Source: Deefgea tanakiae
GTDB taxonomy: Bacteria; Pseudomonadota; Gammaproteobacteria; Burkholderiales; Chitinibacteraceae
Direction: 5' to 3'
DNA: 64,000 bases
Assembly: GCF_019665765.1 (NCBI RefSeq)
Contig: NZ_CP081150.1
Coordinates: 2,976,001-3,040,000 of the forward strand
Part shown: positions 1-7,703 of the stretch, piece by piece
How positions within the stretch are numbered: position 1 is the stretch's first letter
How the letters are laid out: every line of letters starts with the position of its first letter
Translations under genes and position numbers: made by a program
Notes under the pieces: model-generated
What the model was told of the DNA's origin: nothing
The model's database searches: none
The model's input: only the letters and a program-made list of their open reading frames with translations

Positions 1-571
1 CGATGTTTTCCAAAATCGCAGGGATGCCCGACGACAGGTCATTGTTTAGAAGAACCACGCACGGGTCGAAGTCGGCTAAACCAACCCGATTCCCCACGCG
101 AGTCACTGGCTCTTGGACCATGGTTGAGCCATCTGGCAATTCTAAGGTCGTCAACTCGGTGATTTCAGGGTTGAGGCTGCCGATGCGCACCACCATGCCT
201 GCTTGGCGCAAGATTTTGGCCAGAGCCGCGACGTTTTGCAGATAAAACTGGTTACGAGTGTGGTTTTCAGGAATCAGCAACACACGGCGCGCATCAGGGC
301 AATAGCCTTCTAGCGCCATCATCGTCGCTTGCACCGCCAGCGGATGAAAGTCGGGGTTGAGATTATTGAAGCCACCGGGAAATAGATTCATATCTACCGG
401 AGCGAGCTTATACGCCGCATTGCGCAAATCAACCGAGCCATAAAACGGTGGCGTGTGCTCTTGCCATTGATTACGGAACCAGTGCTCGATTTCCGGCTGC
501 GCCGCAAGAATTTTGCGCTCAAGGTCTAAAAGAGGGCCCGTTAAGGCGGTGGTCAAATGCGGCACGCTCAT
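1..571 (-). CDS. gshA: Glutamate--cysteine ligase, T. ferrooxidans-type GshA (3' end outside window)
   Basis: About 190 N-terminal residues of a minus-strand gene that runs off the left edge. The translation begins MSVPHLTTALTGPL and contains PFYGSVDLRNAAYKLAPVD followed by NLFPGGFNNL, the conserved N-terminal signature I associate with the proteobacterial glutamate--cysteine ligase family first described in Thiobacillus ferrooxidans. This enzyme joins glutamate and cysteine in the first step of glutathione synthesis in the cytoplasm and is unrelated in sequence to E. coli GshA. The ATG at 569-571 is preceded by GGAG at five bases, which supports the start. The catalytic core lies beyond the window, so activity cannot be judged. 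Confidence 0.85.
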   Translation of the reverse strand, partial: MSVPHLTTALTGPLLDLERKILAAQPEIEHWFRNQWQEHTPPFYGSVDLRNAAYKLAPVDMNLFPGGFNNLNPDFHPLAVQATMMALEGYCPDARRVLLIPENHTRNQFYLQNVAALAKILRQAGMVVRIGSLNPEITELTTLELPDGSTMVQEPVTRVGNRVGLADFDPCVVLLNNDLSSGIPAILENI

Positions 572-692
572 AGCGACTCCGGCAAGAATTAGAAAGTAAT
601 CTGCAAGATATGGCGGCGAGCGGGTCAAATTCAAGCGGCAGTATTACCTAGCTTGAGTTAAATCAAACGTATTGCCACCTAGCCATTATTTA

Positions 693-1310
693 TCAAGGCT
701 CGTATAGCAATACATCAGTAATTTGAAAGTCAATTGGCATAAGGCGAAATTGCGAAGCCTGCTTGAGACCCGCTAAAGCCCCCACGAGCGCGGGCCAAGG
801 TGCCGCATAGATATTGGGGTCTAGACATTCGCCCGGCAAATCATGGCGAAACGCAAAATTATCCTGTCCCAGCACCAACTGCGCATTAATCCCCGGTTTA
901 TTGCCGCGTGGATCACAGCGTGTCCAGCCGTATTCTTCCAGCCAAATCGCAACCAAACCATGCAAACAAAATGGCGGATTCGCGCCTGCAAAAGTCAGCC
1001 TTTGATAACAGAAACCCGCCGCAATCCCATTCGCCCGCAATAACGCCACCAGCAAATGGCTTTTGCTATAACAAAACCCAGTCCCAACGGCGAGCACATC
1101 CGAGGCGATACAGGTAACCTCTTCCCGCCCTGCATCGATGCAGTGCGATATTTCATCGCGCACCCACATAAATGTTTGTAGTGCGGTTTGGCTCGGAGTT
1201 TCCCCGCGCAAGTGCTGCGCCAATTGAGCGATATGCGGATGTTGCCAATCGATGATGGCATCACTGGCGAGATAGGGTGTTAAATCAGTCGACATCACTT
1301 TCCATTGCAT
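693..1310 (-). CDS. Transglutaminase-like domain protein
   Basis: A 205-residue protein without a signal peptide. It carries the transglutaminase-like (papain-fold) triad in the usual order: Cys in GTGFCYSKSHLL (about residue 79), His in FCLHGLVAIWL (about 117) and Asp in RCDPRGN (about 132). The GxxxxCxxKxxLLxALLRAxGI pattern is typical of bacterial transglutaminase-like cysteine proteases and peptidases acting in the cytosol. The substrate is unknown. It stands alone, separated from the ligase gene by about 120 bases. The fold assignment is good; the specific function is not recognisable. Confidence 0.8.
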   Translation of the reverse strand: MQWKVMSTDLTPYLASDAIIDWQHPHIAQLAQHLRGETPSQTALQTFMWVRDEISHCIDAGREEVTCIASDVLAVGTGFCYSKSHLLVALLRANGIAAGFCYQRLTFAGANPPFCLHGLVAIWLEEYGWTRCDPRGNKPGINAQLVLGQDNFAFRHDLPGECLDPNIYAAPWPALVGALAGLKQASQFRLMPIDFQITDVLLYEP

Positions 1311-1338
1311 TGAATCTCAGAACAAAGCACGAATTAAC

Positions 1339-1512
1339 TTAACGCCGCCAGCGATCACGCAATTGCTCCTGCGCCTCGCTCTCATCGCGGCAAACTTGTC
1401 GGCTATGCGCGTTGAAACCGCGCCACCAATCCTCATGACTACGCGCAAAAGCATCATATTTAGTTTGATTTTCAGTCAGAAATAGCCATGCAGCACAAAC
1501 CCAGCTCCACAT
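1339..1512 (-). CDS. Small hypothetical protein (57 aa)
   Basis: A short open frame starting MWSWVCAAWLFL and ending in an Arg-rich tail (DRWRR). The ATG is preceded by GAGGTG at a good distance (GAGGTGTGTA then ATG), a strong ribosome-binding site. The N-terminal 12 residues are hydrophobic, but the rest is charged and Trp-rich (EDWWRGF). It lies 28 bases upstream of the transglutaminase-like gene on the same strand, so the two may be co-transcribed. I do not recognise the family. Support is the RBS and the spacing only. Confidence 0.5.
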   Translation of the reverse strand: MWSWVCAAWLFLTENQTKYDAFARSHEDWWRGFNAHSRQVCRDESEAQEQLRDRWRR

Positions 1513-1604
1513 TACACACCTCGCATCAATTCACCTCATGCCGCTATCATAGGTGCATAATAACGCTGTGATTAGCCGTTAAAACCAAAACCAACTGTTC
1601 TCAT

Positions 1605-2516
1605 ATGAAAACAAAATTGTTACCAGAAGCCTTATTGGCATTTGAATCTCTAGCTCGATTGGGCAGCTTTACTGCTGCCGCTGCTGAGCTCGGTTGCGCC
1701 AAAAGCCATGTCAGCCAACTGATCAGCCAGCTCGAAAGCGAGCTTAGTTCTGTGCTGCTACTGCGTAGCACGCGGCGGATTTCATTGACAGAATCGGGAC
1801 ATAAACTGCTGCCGCATGCGATGTCATTACGCGAGTTATTGGGGCAAGTTCGACTCGATATTGAAGACACACAACAGCATATTGAAGGCGAATTATTAAT
1901 CAGCACCACGCCGTCGATGGCGCAATATGTGGTCGGCCCACTGATGGCACAATTCAGTAAAATTCAACCCAAATTACGTATTCGCGTTGATGCCAACAGT
2001 CGTTTCCAAGATCCGATTACCGAAGGTATCGATTTTTGTATTCGCTCCGGCAAAGTGGGAGATGAGCGTTTGGTGGGGCGTTTACTGGGGCACTCTTTGG
2101 ATAAACTCTACGCCGCGCCCGCCTATTTAAATAAAGCACCGCCCTTACGCTCGCCTATCGATTTAGCGCAACACGATATTTTACTTAGCGATGATTACCA
2201 AGCCACGCGGCAGTGGCAACTACGCAATGGTAACTCCAGCATCACGGTCGATTTACTGCCTGTGCTCTGCAGCAATAACAATCCAACGCTGGCCATGAGC
2301 GCGGTAGCGGGCTACGGGATTGCGCTGTTGCCAGAAATCGTTGGTGATAGCTATTGTCGGCTGGGCTTGCTGCAAGCGCTATTGCCGGAATGGTATGAAA
2401 AACCAACGCCGGTGTATTTGGTGTTTGCTCACCGTGCGACGATGCCGCGCAAATATCGAGCGTTGATTGATTTTATTCAACCCGCCTTACAAGCGCATTT
2501 AGCGCAAAATATCTAA
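1605..2516 (+). CDS. LysR-family transcriptional regulator
   Basis: A 303-residue protein with the standard LysR layout. An N-terminal winged helix-turn-helix (about residues 8-65, FESLARLGSFTAAAAELGCAKSHVSQLI) is followed by a long substrate-binding effector domain (about 90-295). The motif LLLRSTRRISLTESG is the usual wing. No strong Shine-Dalgarno is visible before the ATG, but the HTH begins a few residues in, so the start is right. The divergent neighbour (minus) is the 57-residue protein; the downstream neighbour on the same strand is a solute-binding protein. The effector and targets cannot be read from sequence. Confidence 0.92.
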   Translation: MKTKLLPEALLAFESLARLGSFTAAAAELGCAKSHVSQLISQLESELSSVLLLRSTRRISLTESGHKLLPHAMSLRELLGQVRLDIEDTQQHIEGELLISTTPSMAQYVVGPLMAQFSKIQPKLRIRVDANSRFQDPITEGIDFCIRSGKVGDERLVGRLLGHSLDKLYAAPAYLNKAPPLRSPIDLAQHDILLSDDYQATRQWQLRNGNSSITVDLLPVLCSNNNPTLAMSAVAGYGIALLPEIVGDSYCRLGLLQALLPEWYEKPTPVYLVFAHRATMPRKYRALIDFIQPALQAHLAQNI

Positions 2517-2615
2517 GCGGGCCTCCGTTTGACCTAATCATTTGTCATTTTTTATGCACAGCGGTCAGATTTGCTGACTACATTAAAAGCAAATCGTTTC
2601 TTGCTGGTAAAGATC

Positions 2616-3359
2616 ATGCTCAGAGCACCTCAATGGACGTGTGTATTTTGGCTGTGCTGCCTACTTGGTACGCCAAGTTATGCTGCGGAAGTCATCATTT
2701 ACGGTGATGATGATTACCCACCCATTATGTATAAAGACCAGCAAGGTCAAGCGCAGGGCGTGATGACGGATGCAGTCCGCCATTTTGAAGAATTCAGTGG
2801 CAAAAAAGTACAACAAGAGCCTACTTCATGGCGGCGTGCTTATGAATATGCCACCAGAGGAAAAGGTGGCATCATCGGACTATCAAAAACCAAGGAAAGG
2901 TTGGCCATTTTTGATTATTCGGATGTGATCTTCGAAGACAATATCTATTTAGCCGTGCGTCGTGGCAAAACGTTTGACTTCAAAACACTCAACGATTTAA
3001 AAGGTAAGCTCATCGGTGTACATCTTGGGGCGAGCTATGGTGACAGCTTCGATAGTGCAATCAAAGAAGGTCTTTTTATTGCCGATACAAGCACGACGGA
3101 TGTGATTCGCTTAAGAAAGCTACTTCGTGGTCGTCTTGATGCGGCGGTCGTCACGCATGGGCAAATTGGACTCGATGCAATTCTTAAAACTGACGCTGAA
3201 TTATTGGCCAATAAAAATGAATTTGTCGTGTTAGCTACGCCCTTAGTGCGCGATCCGTTGTATTTGGGATTTGCCAAGAGCATGAAGATGACGACTTTTC
3301 TAAACGAATTTAATCAAAGCCTAAAAGCCAATAAGACGCCACTTATGGTCAAAAAATAA
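2616..3359 (+). CDS. Periplasmic solute-binding protein, family 3 (amino-acid type)
   Basis: A 247-residue exported protein. An in-frame TTG exists at 2571, but the ATG at 2616 places a normal signal peptide at the N-terminus (MLRAPQWTCVFWLCCLLGTPSYAA, cut before EVIIYG), so I use it. The mature part has the SBP_bac_3 pattern: DDYPPIMYKDQQGQAQGVMTD near the start and LNDLKGKLIGVHLGASYGDS in the second lobe. Such proteins bind polar amino acids or related small ligands in the periplasm. No permease or ATPase is adjacent, so it may work as an orphan receptor or with a distant transporter. It lies 99 bases behind the LysR gene. Confidence 0.85.
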   Translation: MLRAPQWTCVFWLCCLLGTPSYAAEVIIYGDDDYPPIMYKDQQGQAQGVMTDAVRHFEEFSGKKVQQEPTSWRRAYEYATRGKGGIIGLSKTKERLAIFDYSDVIFEDNIYLAVRRGKTFDFKTLNDLKGKLIGVHLGASYGDSFDSAIKEGLFIADTSTTDVIRLRKLLRGRLDAAVVTHGQIGLDAILKTDAELLANKNEFVVLATPLVRDPLYLGFAKSMKMTTFLNEFNQSLKANKTPLMVKK

Positions 3360-3364
3360 TAGAT

Positions 3365-3408
3365 GTATGTCCATCAAGCCATTATTGAAATTTGGCTTGA
3401 CGGATACA
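3365..3408. terminator. Hairpin between convergent genes
   Basis: An imperfect inverted repeat (arms TGTATGTCCATCAAGCCA and TGGCTTGACGGATACA, loop of about 10). It sits in the 51-base gap between the plus-strand solute-binding protein and minus-strand corA. On the minus strand it is followed by a T-rich stretch, so it most likely ends the corA transcript and may serve both. Confidence 0.5.
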
Positions 3409-3410
3409 CT

Positions 3411-4373
3411 TCATAACCAACCTTTGCGCTTAAAGAACCAATACGGCGCGATACCCGACATAATCATCAGCACCAGCGCAGCGGGATAACCCCAGTTTTC
3501 GCTTAATTCGGGCATGTGGGCGAAATTCATCCCATAGATGGATGCGACCAAAGTCGGCGGCAGGAAAACGACGCTGGCGATTGAGAAAATCTTGATGATT
3601 TTATTCTGCGCCAAATTAATCAAACCCATCACCGCGTCCATCAAGAAGTTAATCTTGTCGAATAAAAACGCGCTGTGATTATTCAGCGATTCCAAATCGC
3701 GCAGCACTTCGCGTAAATCGCCCTCTTGCGCGGTGGCCAATACGCGAGAGCGCAGTAAAAACGAGAGCGCGCGGCGTGTGTCCATCAGATCGAGCCGCAC
3801 TTTACCGTTAATGTCTTCATGCCCCGCCAATTCGGCTAGCGCCTGCCCCATCAATTCATCGGTCATTTCGGCACTGCGATCCAGCACGCGGCGACTCACG
3901 CCATCGAGCTTGGTATAAATCGCTTCGAGCACATCGGCATCGTATTCGACGGCTGCATCATAAATCGACAGCAGGATTTCTTGTGCTGTTGAAACAAAGC
4001 CGGGCTGTACGCGGGCGCGCAAACGAAATAGCCGAAATACGGCGAGTTCTTCTTGGCGAATAGTCAGCAAGCGGCCTTGATTGAGCAAAAACGACACCGT
4101 CACGTTGCTGTATTCATCGTCATCATGCGAGAGGAAAAACGAACTAATGTGCACGCCGTTTTCATCAACATAACAGCGTGCCGACTCTTCCAAATCCTTC
4201 ACTTCTTCGTCTTCGGGTAGCTCAAGTTTAAACACCTGCTGCACTAATTCACGCTCTTCATCAGTCGGGTCGACCATATCCACCCACAGCACTTCGGGGC
4301 GTGATAAATCAGCAGGCACAAGGGCGGGAACTTGAATCAAACGACCGGCAGAGAGAACAAAGGCATTGAGCAT
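3411..4373 (-). CDS. corA: CorA-family magnesium/cobalt transporter
   Basis: A 320-residue protein with a long soluble N-terminal domain and two C-terminal membrane helices. The first helix ends in the diagnostic YGMNFAHMPE (GMN at about residues 280-282), which lines the pore mouth of CorA channels, and the protein ends in a basic tail (FFKRKGWL). It mediates Mg2+ (also Co2+/Ni2+) uptake across the inner membrane as a pentamer. The length is normal for the family. AGGG lies before the ATG. It is monocistronic, convergent with the solute-binding protein gene. Confidence 0.95.
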   Translation of the reverse strand: MLNAFVLSAGRLIQVPALVPADLSRPEVLWVDMVDPTDEERELVQQVFKLELPEDEEVKDLEESARCYVDENGVHISSFFLSHDDDEYSNVTVSFLLNQGRLLTIRQEELAVFRLFRLRARVQPGFVSTAQEILLSIYDAAVEYDADVLEAIYTKLDGVSRRVLDRSAEMTDELMGQALAELAGHEDINGKVRLDLMDTRRALSFLLRSRVLATAQEGDLREVLRDLESLNNHSAFLFDKINFLMDAVMGLINLAQNKIIKIFSIASVVFLPPTLVASIYGMNFAHMPELSENWGYPAALVLMIMSGIAPYWFFKRKGWL

Positions 4374-4464
4374 TAAAAAGCCCTATGTGAAGTCAGCAAA
4401 AAACCGGGTGATTATACGCTGCTAGGGCAGCAGCATCGCGTTTTATCAACAACAATCCACCGGA

Positions 4465-5157
4465 TTAATATCGACTTCGATGTTGCAATCGTTGATAAAC
4501 AAAAGGCGGCACGCGCCCGACCAAGGCTTCGAGCATCTCTAATTCCGCATCGGTGTGATTCATCGCTTTGGCTTTCTCAATCAAGGGCTGACTAACATCC
4601 GCATAAATCCACACTGGGTTTTCATGGTGCTGCGTGGTTTGGGTAAATGCTTGCTCAACTTGTGCGAGCGGCGTGAACTCTGCCTTGCCATAGCACAAAC
4701 AGACATAGGTTTTGTCTTCGCAGGCCTCGATATACACGCCTGTACCCCGAATTCCTAGCGTTACCGTTGGCGTTGCAATCTGCGTCTCCCCTTTGGCAAA
4801 TACGCCCAACACTCGTCCTGAAATCACGCGCAGAACTTGGCTGAATGTAGAGCCTCCCCCACTTTCTAGGCGAATCTTGCTGCCGGCGCGCTGCAAATAG
4901 GCATCTTTACCAACGACAAACACCACTTCAGCATCGGCAAAGGTTTCAACATGATCGCCCTGCTTGACCAATTGCCCGATGCTCGCTGGCTGCCCGTTCA
5001 AATGCACTGTGCCTTTGATGCGTAAGATCCCCGCATTTTGGCTCATCGCCTGCACTTGCTGCCAAGGCATCAAACCGCCCAGCACCAGCGTGGCCGCCAA
5101 GCGTTGTAAGACGGTACGGCGCGAGATTTGAGGAGGACGATAAACTGAATCCGACAT
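4465..5157 (-). CDS. Tat-exported FecR-domain protein
   Basis: A 230-residue protein. The chosen ATG at 5155-5157 has GGGAG about seven bases upstream, better than the longer frame from 5205. It starts MSDSVYRPPQISRRTVLQRL: SRRTVLQ is a twin-arginine motif followed by a hydrophobic stretch ending near VQA. A FecR-type beta-rich domain follows (residues about 45-150), with GTVHLNGQPASIGQLVKQGD and ATPTVTLGIRGTGVYIE. FecR domains of this kind usually sit in the periplasm. The gene begins 50 bases after the CHASE2 cyclase on the same strand, a common pairing, so the two are probably one operon. The function of the FecR partner is not known. Confidence 0.85.
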   Translation of the reverse strand: MSDSVYRPPQISRRTVLQRLAATLVLGGLMPWQQVQAMSQNAGILRIKGTVHLNGQPASIGQLVKQGDHVETFADAEVVFVVGKDAYLQRAGSKIRLESGGGSTFSQVLRVISGRVLGVFAKGETQIATPTVTLGIRGTGVYIEACEDKTYVCLCYGKAEFTPLAQVEQAFTQTTQHHENPVWIYADVSQPLIEKAKAMNHTDAELEMLEALVGRVPPFVYQRLQHRSRY

Positions 5158-5207
5158 GGGGCACTCCCGATATTCAATAGTTATATCGGTATAGACAAGC
5201 GACAAGA

Positions 5208-7388
5208 TTATTTGCTGTCAAATTCATAAACGCCATCCCAGTCGGCGGGGGGCGGGTGAAGGCGGAATTGCTCAATCCGCTTGATGTATAGTTTGCGTAA
5301 AACAAGATTACCAATAGTATCCAACTGCAGCAAAGCAGAATCAAAGTCTAGCGAGCGATACATTGCTAAAAATTGCTGCATGATTGCGACCTGTGCTATC
5401 TCGCTATCTACAATTGGCGCAAACAAAGTCACTGCCGTTTGCTTGCCCAACACGCGGACACGATCGACTTCGAGATAGTGAAAGTCTGGCGCGGCATTGC
5501 GAGTCGCTTCGCCAACCAAGACGCCAACGCCATAGACTTTGGTCAGGCTCTCAATCCGCGCGGCTAAATTCACCGTATCACCCATCGCGGTATAACTCAT
5601 CCGATATTTGGAGCCCATATCGCCCACATTGGCCACGCCGCTATTGATGCCAATGCCCACCGCAATCGGCGGCCAGCCTTGCTGCTCTAATTGTGGATTG
5701 AGCGTTGCGAGCATGGCTTGAATTTCGAGCGCCGCCGAAACCGCATGCCGCGCATGCTGTGGATCGGCGACGGGTGCGCCCCAAAATGCCATCACACAGT
5801 CACCAATATATTTATCAATCGTACCCGCCTGATACGATGGCGCATTGCCGCCTTCGCGAATGACCTTGGAAATGCCGGTTAAAAACTGATTCATGTATTT
5901 CGCCAGCGACTCCGCATCCATGCCTTCGGAAATATTCGTAAAACCCCGCACATCGGTAAACAATACACTCAATTCGCGACTCTGCCCCTGCGTATTGTAA
6001 TTGGCGGGCGAAGCGCTCATTTTGTCGACTAATTCGGGGACGACGTATTGGCCAAATAATTGCGTGAGCTGTTGTTTATGACGGTTTTCTTGAAAATAAG
6101 CGCAAATCATATGAATAAAATACAGCAAGGCAATCAAAGTCATACTGCTACTGAGCGGCATATCTAAACTGTGCTGCCGCCAGAGGTACACATTGATGGC
6201 CAACACCACGGCGAGCAAGAAGACCGTGGCTAAGCTGGCTCGCAACGGCGAGTTGCGGCGTAGCAAGATCAACAATAGCGCCGACAACACCAATAACTGC
6301 ACCAATTCGGCCGCGCGCAAATAAGCAGGCCGATGCAGTAATTGACCATCGAGCAAGCCAGACACCAAATTGGCGTGCACTTCAACGCCGGGAAATGCCT
6401 CGCCCATCGGCGTTGCGCGCAGGTCATTCAGCCCCGGCGCACTCGTACCGAGCAGCACAATTTTGCCCTGCAGTTTTTCTAATGGAATTTTTTGCTGCAG
6501 AACGTCCGCCGCCGATAAGTAATGATGCGTAAACGCATCGCCCCGATACGGCACCAAGGCACGTGCGGCCTCGTCAACTGACAACACACGATCGCCCAAG
6601 CGGATTCCTTCAATCACGCCCGAAGCGCCATCGTCAAAAACGACAGGGGTCGGCGGCGGTAAGTCTTGCGCCACCTGCGCCAGCGCCAAACCCAATGCGG
6701 GATAAACCGCGCCTTGAATATTCACCGCCAGCGGAATACGCCGAGTGACGCCATCCCCATCGGTAGCGGGTAAAAAATGCCCACCCGCTTTGGCAATAAA
6801 CTGCGGTAAATTCGCGCCAAACGTCGTGCCGTGATTGAGTCTAGGCGCTAGCGCGCCCCAATCATTGGCCGACATTGGCGGCGGTAAAGCGCCACTGCTC
6901 ACGCCATCAGCCGCAAAATAAAATCCAGTCACAATGCGGCGCTGTTGCAAAGATTTGGCAAATTGAGCGTCGTAATCAAGCTGGGTTTGTAGTTTTTGCA
7001 GCGAGTGCAAAAAGGCTTCGTTTTCTTTCAATTCACCTTGCGCCAACTCATTGAGCGCCGCCAAACCACTGCTGTGATCGGCCTCGGCAAACACCATATC
7101 AAAGCCCAGCGCACGAATCTGGTAGTGATCGAACATCGTATCGACTAACTGCGCCAGCTGATTGCGCGGCCACGGCCAGCGCCCCACTGCAGCCAAACTC
7201 GCCTCATCAATATCCACAATCACCACGCGTGCATCAGCCTGCTGCGGCGCAATCTTTCGCATCCGCGCATCGTAAGTCAGGGTGTCCAATACTTTTAATG
7301 AGGGTATAGCCATAAAGCCAAGTGAATACAATACCAATACGGCAATACATGCAAAGGAGAGTGCAGCGGCAAGATGACGGCGCAACAT
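5208..7388 (-). CDS. CHASE2-domain class III adenylate/guanylate cyclase
   Basis: A 726-residue membrane signalling enzyme. One N-terminal membrane helix is followed by an extracytoplasmic CHASE2 sensor (about residues 30-340, with DARVVIVDIDEASLAAVGRWPWPR and KIVLLGTSAPGLNDLRATP). Three membrane helices come next (about 355-430), then a class III cyclase catalytic domain (about 465-650) with LSVLFTDVRGFTNISE and the second metal-binding part GTIDKYIGDCVMAFWGAP. It should make cyclic AMP or GMP in response to a periplasmic or membrane signal; the substrate choice cannot be settled by eye. The downstream FecR protein may be a partner. Confidence 0.92.
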   Translation of the reverse strand: MLRRHLAAALSFACIAVLVLYSLGFMAIPSLKVLDTLTYDARMRKIAPQQADARVVIVDIDEASLAAVGRWPWPRNQLAQLVDTMFDHYQIRALGFDMVFAEADHSSGLAALNELAQGELKENEAFLHSLQKLQTQLDYDAQFAKSLQQRRIVTGFYFAADGVSSGALPPPMSANDWGALAPRLNHGTTFGANLPQFIAKAGGHFLPATDGDGVTRRIPLAVNIQGAVYPALGLALAQVAQDLPPPTPVVFDDGASGVIEGIRLGDRVLSVDEAARALVPYRGDAFTHHYLSAADVLQQKIPLEKLQGKIVLLGTSAPGLNDLRATPMGEAFPGVEVHANLVSGLLDGQLLHRPAYLRAAELVQLLVLSALLLILLRRNSPLRASLATVFLLAVVLAINVYLWRQHSLDMPLSSSMTLIALLYFIHMICAYFQENRHKQQLTQLFGQYVVPELVDKMSASPANYNTQGQSRELSVLFTDVRGFTNISEGMDAESLAKYMNQFLTGISKVIREGGNAPSYQAGTIDKYIGDCVMAFWGAPVADPQHARHAVSAALEIQAMLATLNPQLEQQGWPPIAVGIGINSGVANVGDMGSKYRMSYTAMGDTVNLAARIESLTKVYGVGVLVGEATRNAAPDFHYLEVDRVRVLGKQTAVTLFAPIVDSEIAQVAIMQQFLAMYRSLDFDSALLQLDTIGNLVLRKLYIKRIEQFRLHPPPADWDGVYEFDSK

Positions 7389-7703
7389 AGCAATACTTTA
7401 AACGAGTCGTTTTAGACTCTTAGTCTAGCGATGATTGATGTCGAGCGAAATATAAGCTGCGCTCTAAAAGGCGGATTTTGCTTGAATTACAACGATGCGC
7501 TGAACCCATGAATTTGAATTCGGAAAACAAACCAATTAACGAACCTTAATAAGAATGAAAGCTAAAAATAAAGCCTCATCAGGCATGCAATTTTCTAGTA
7601 CTTGCCATTCATGATTTCAACCGCTTAATTACATTAGCATGTTCTTATATTGTGCTAAGCTGTGTCCAAATTTGATGTTTTTATTCAATTCAGCCAGCGA
7701 ACC
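7389..7703. other. Intergenic region, divergent promoters expected
   Basis: About 315 bases between the divergent cyclase and metalloprotease genes. It is A/T-richer than its surroundings and must hold both promoters. I see no coding frame, RNA gene or strong repeat. An in-frame GTG at 7662 could extend the protease by 14 residues. Confidence 0.4.
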
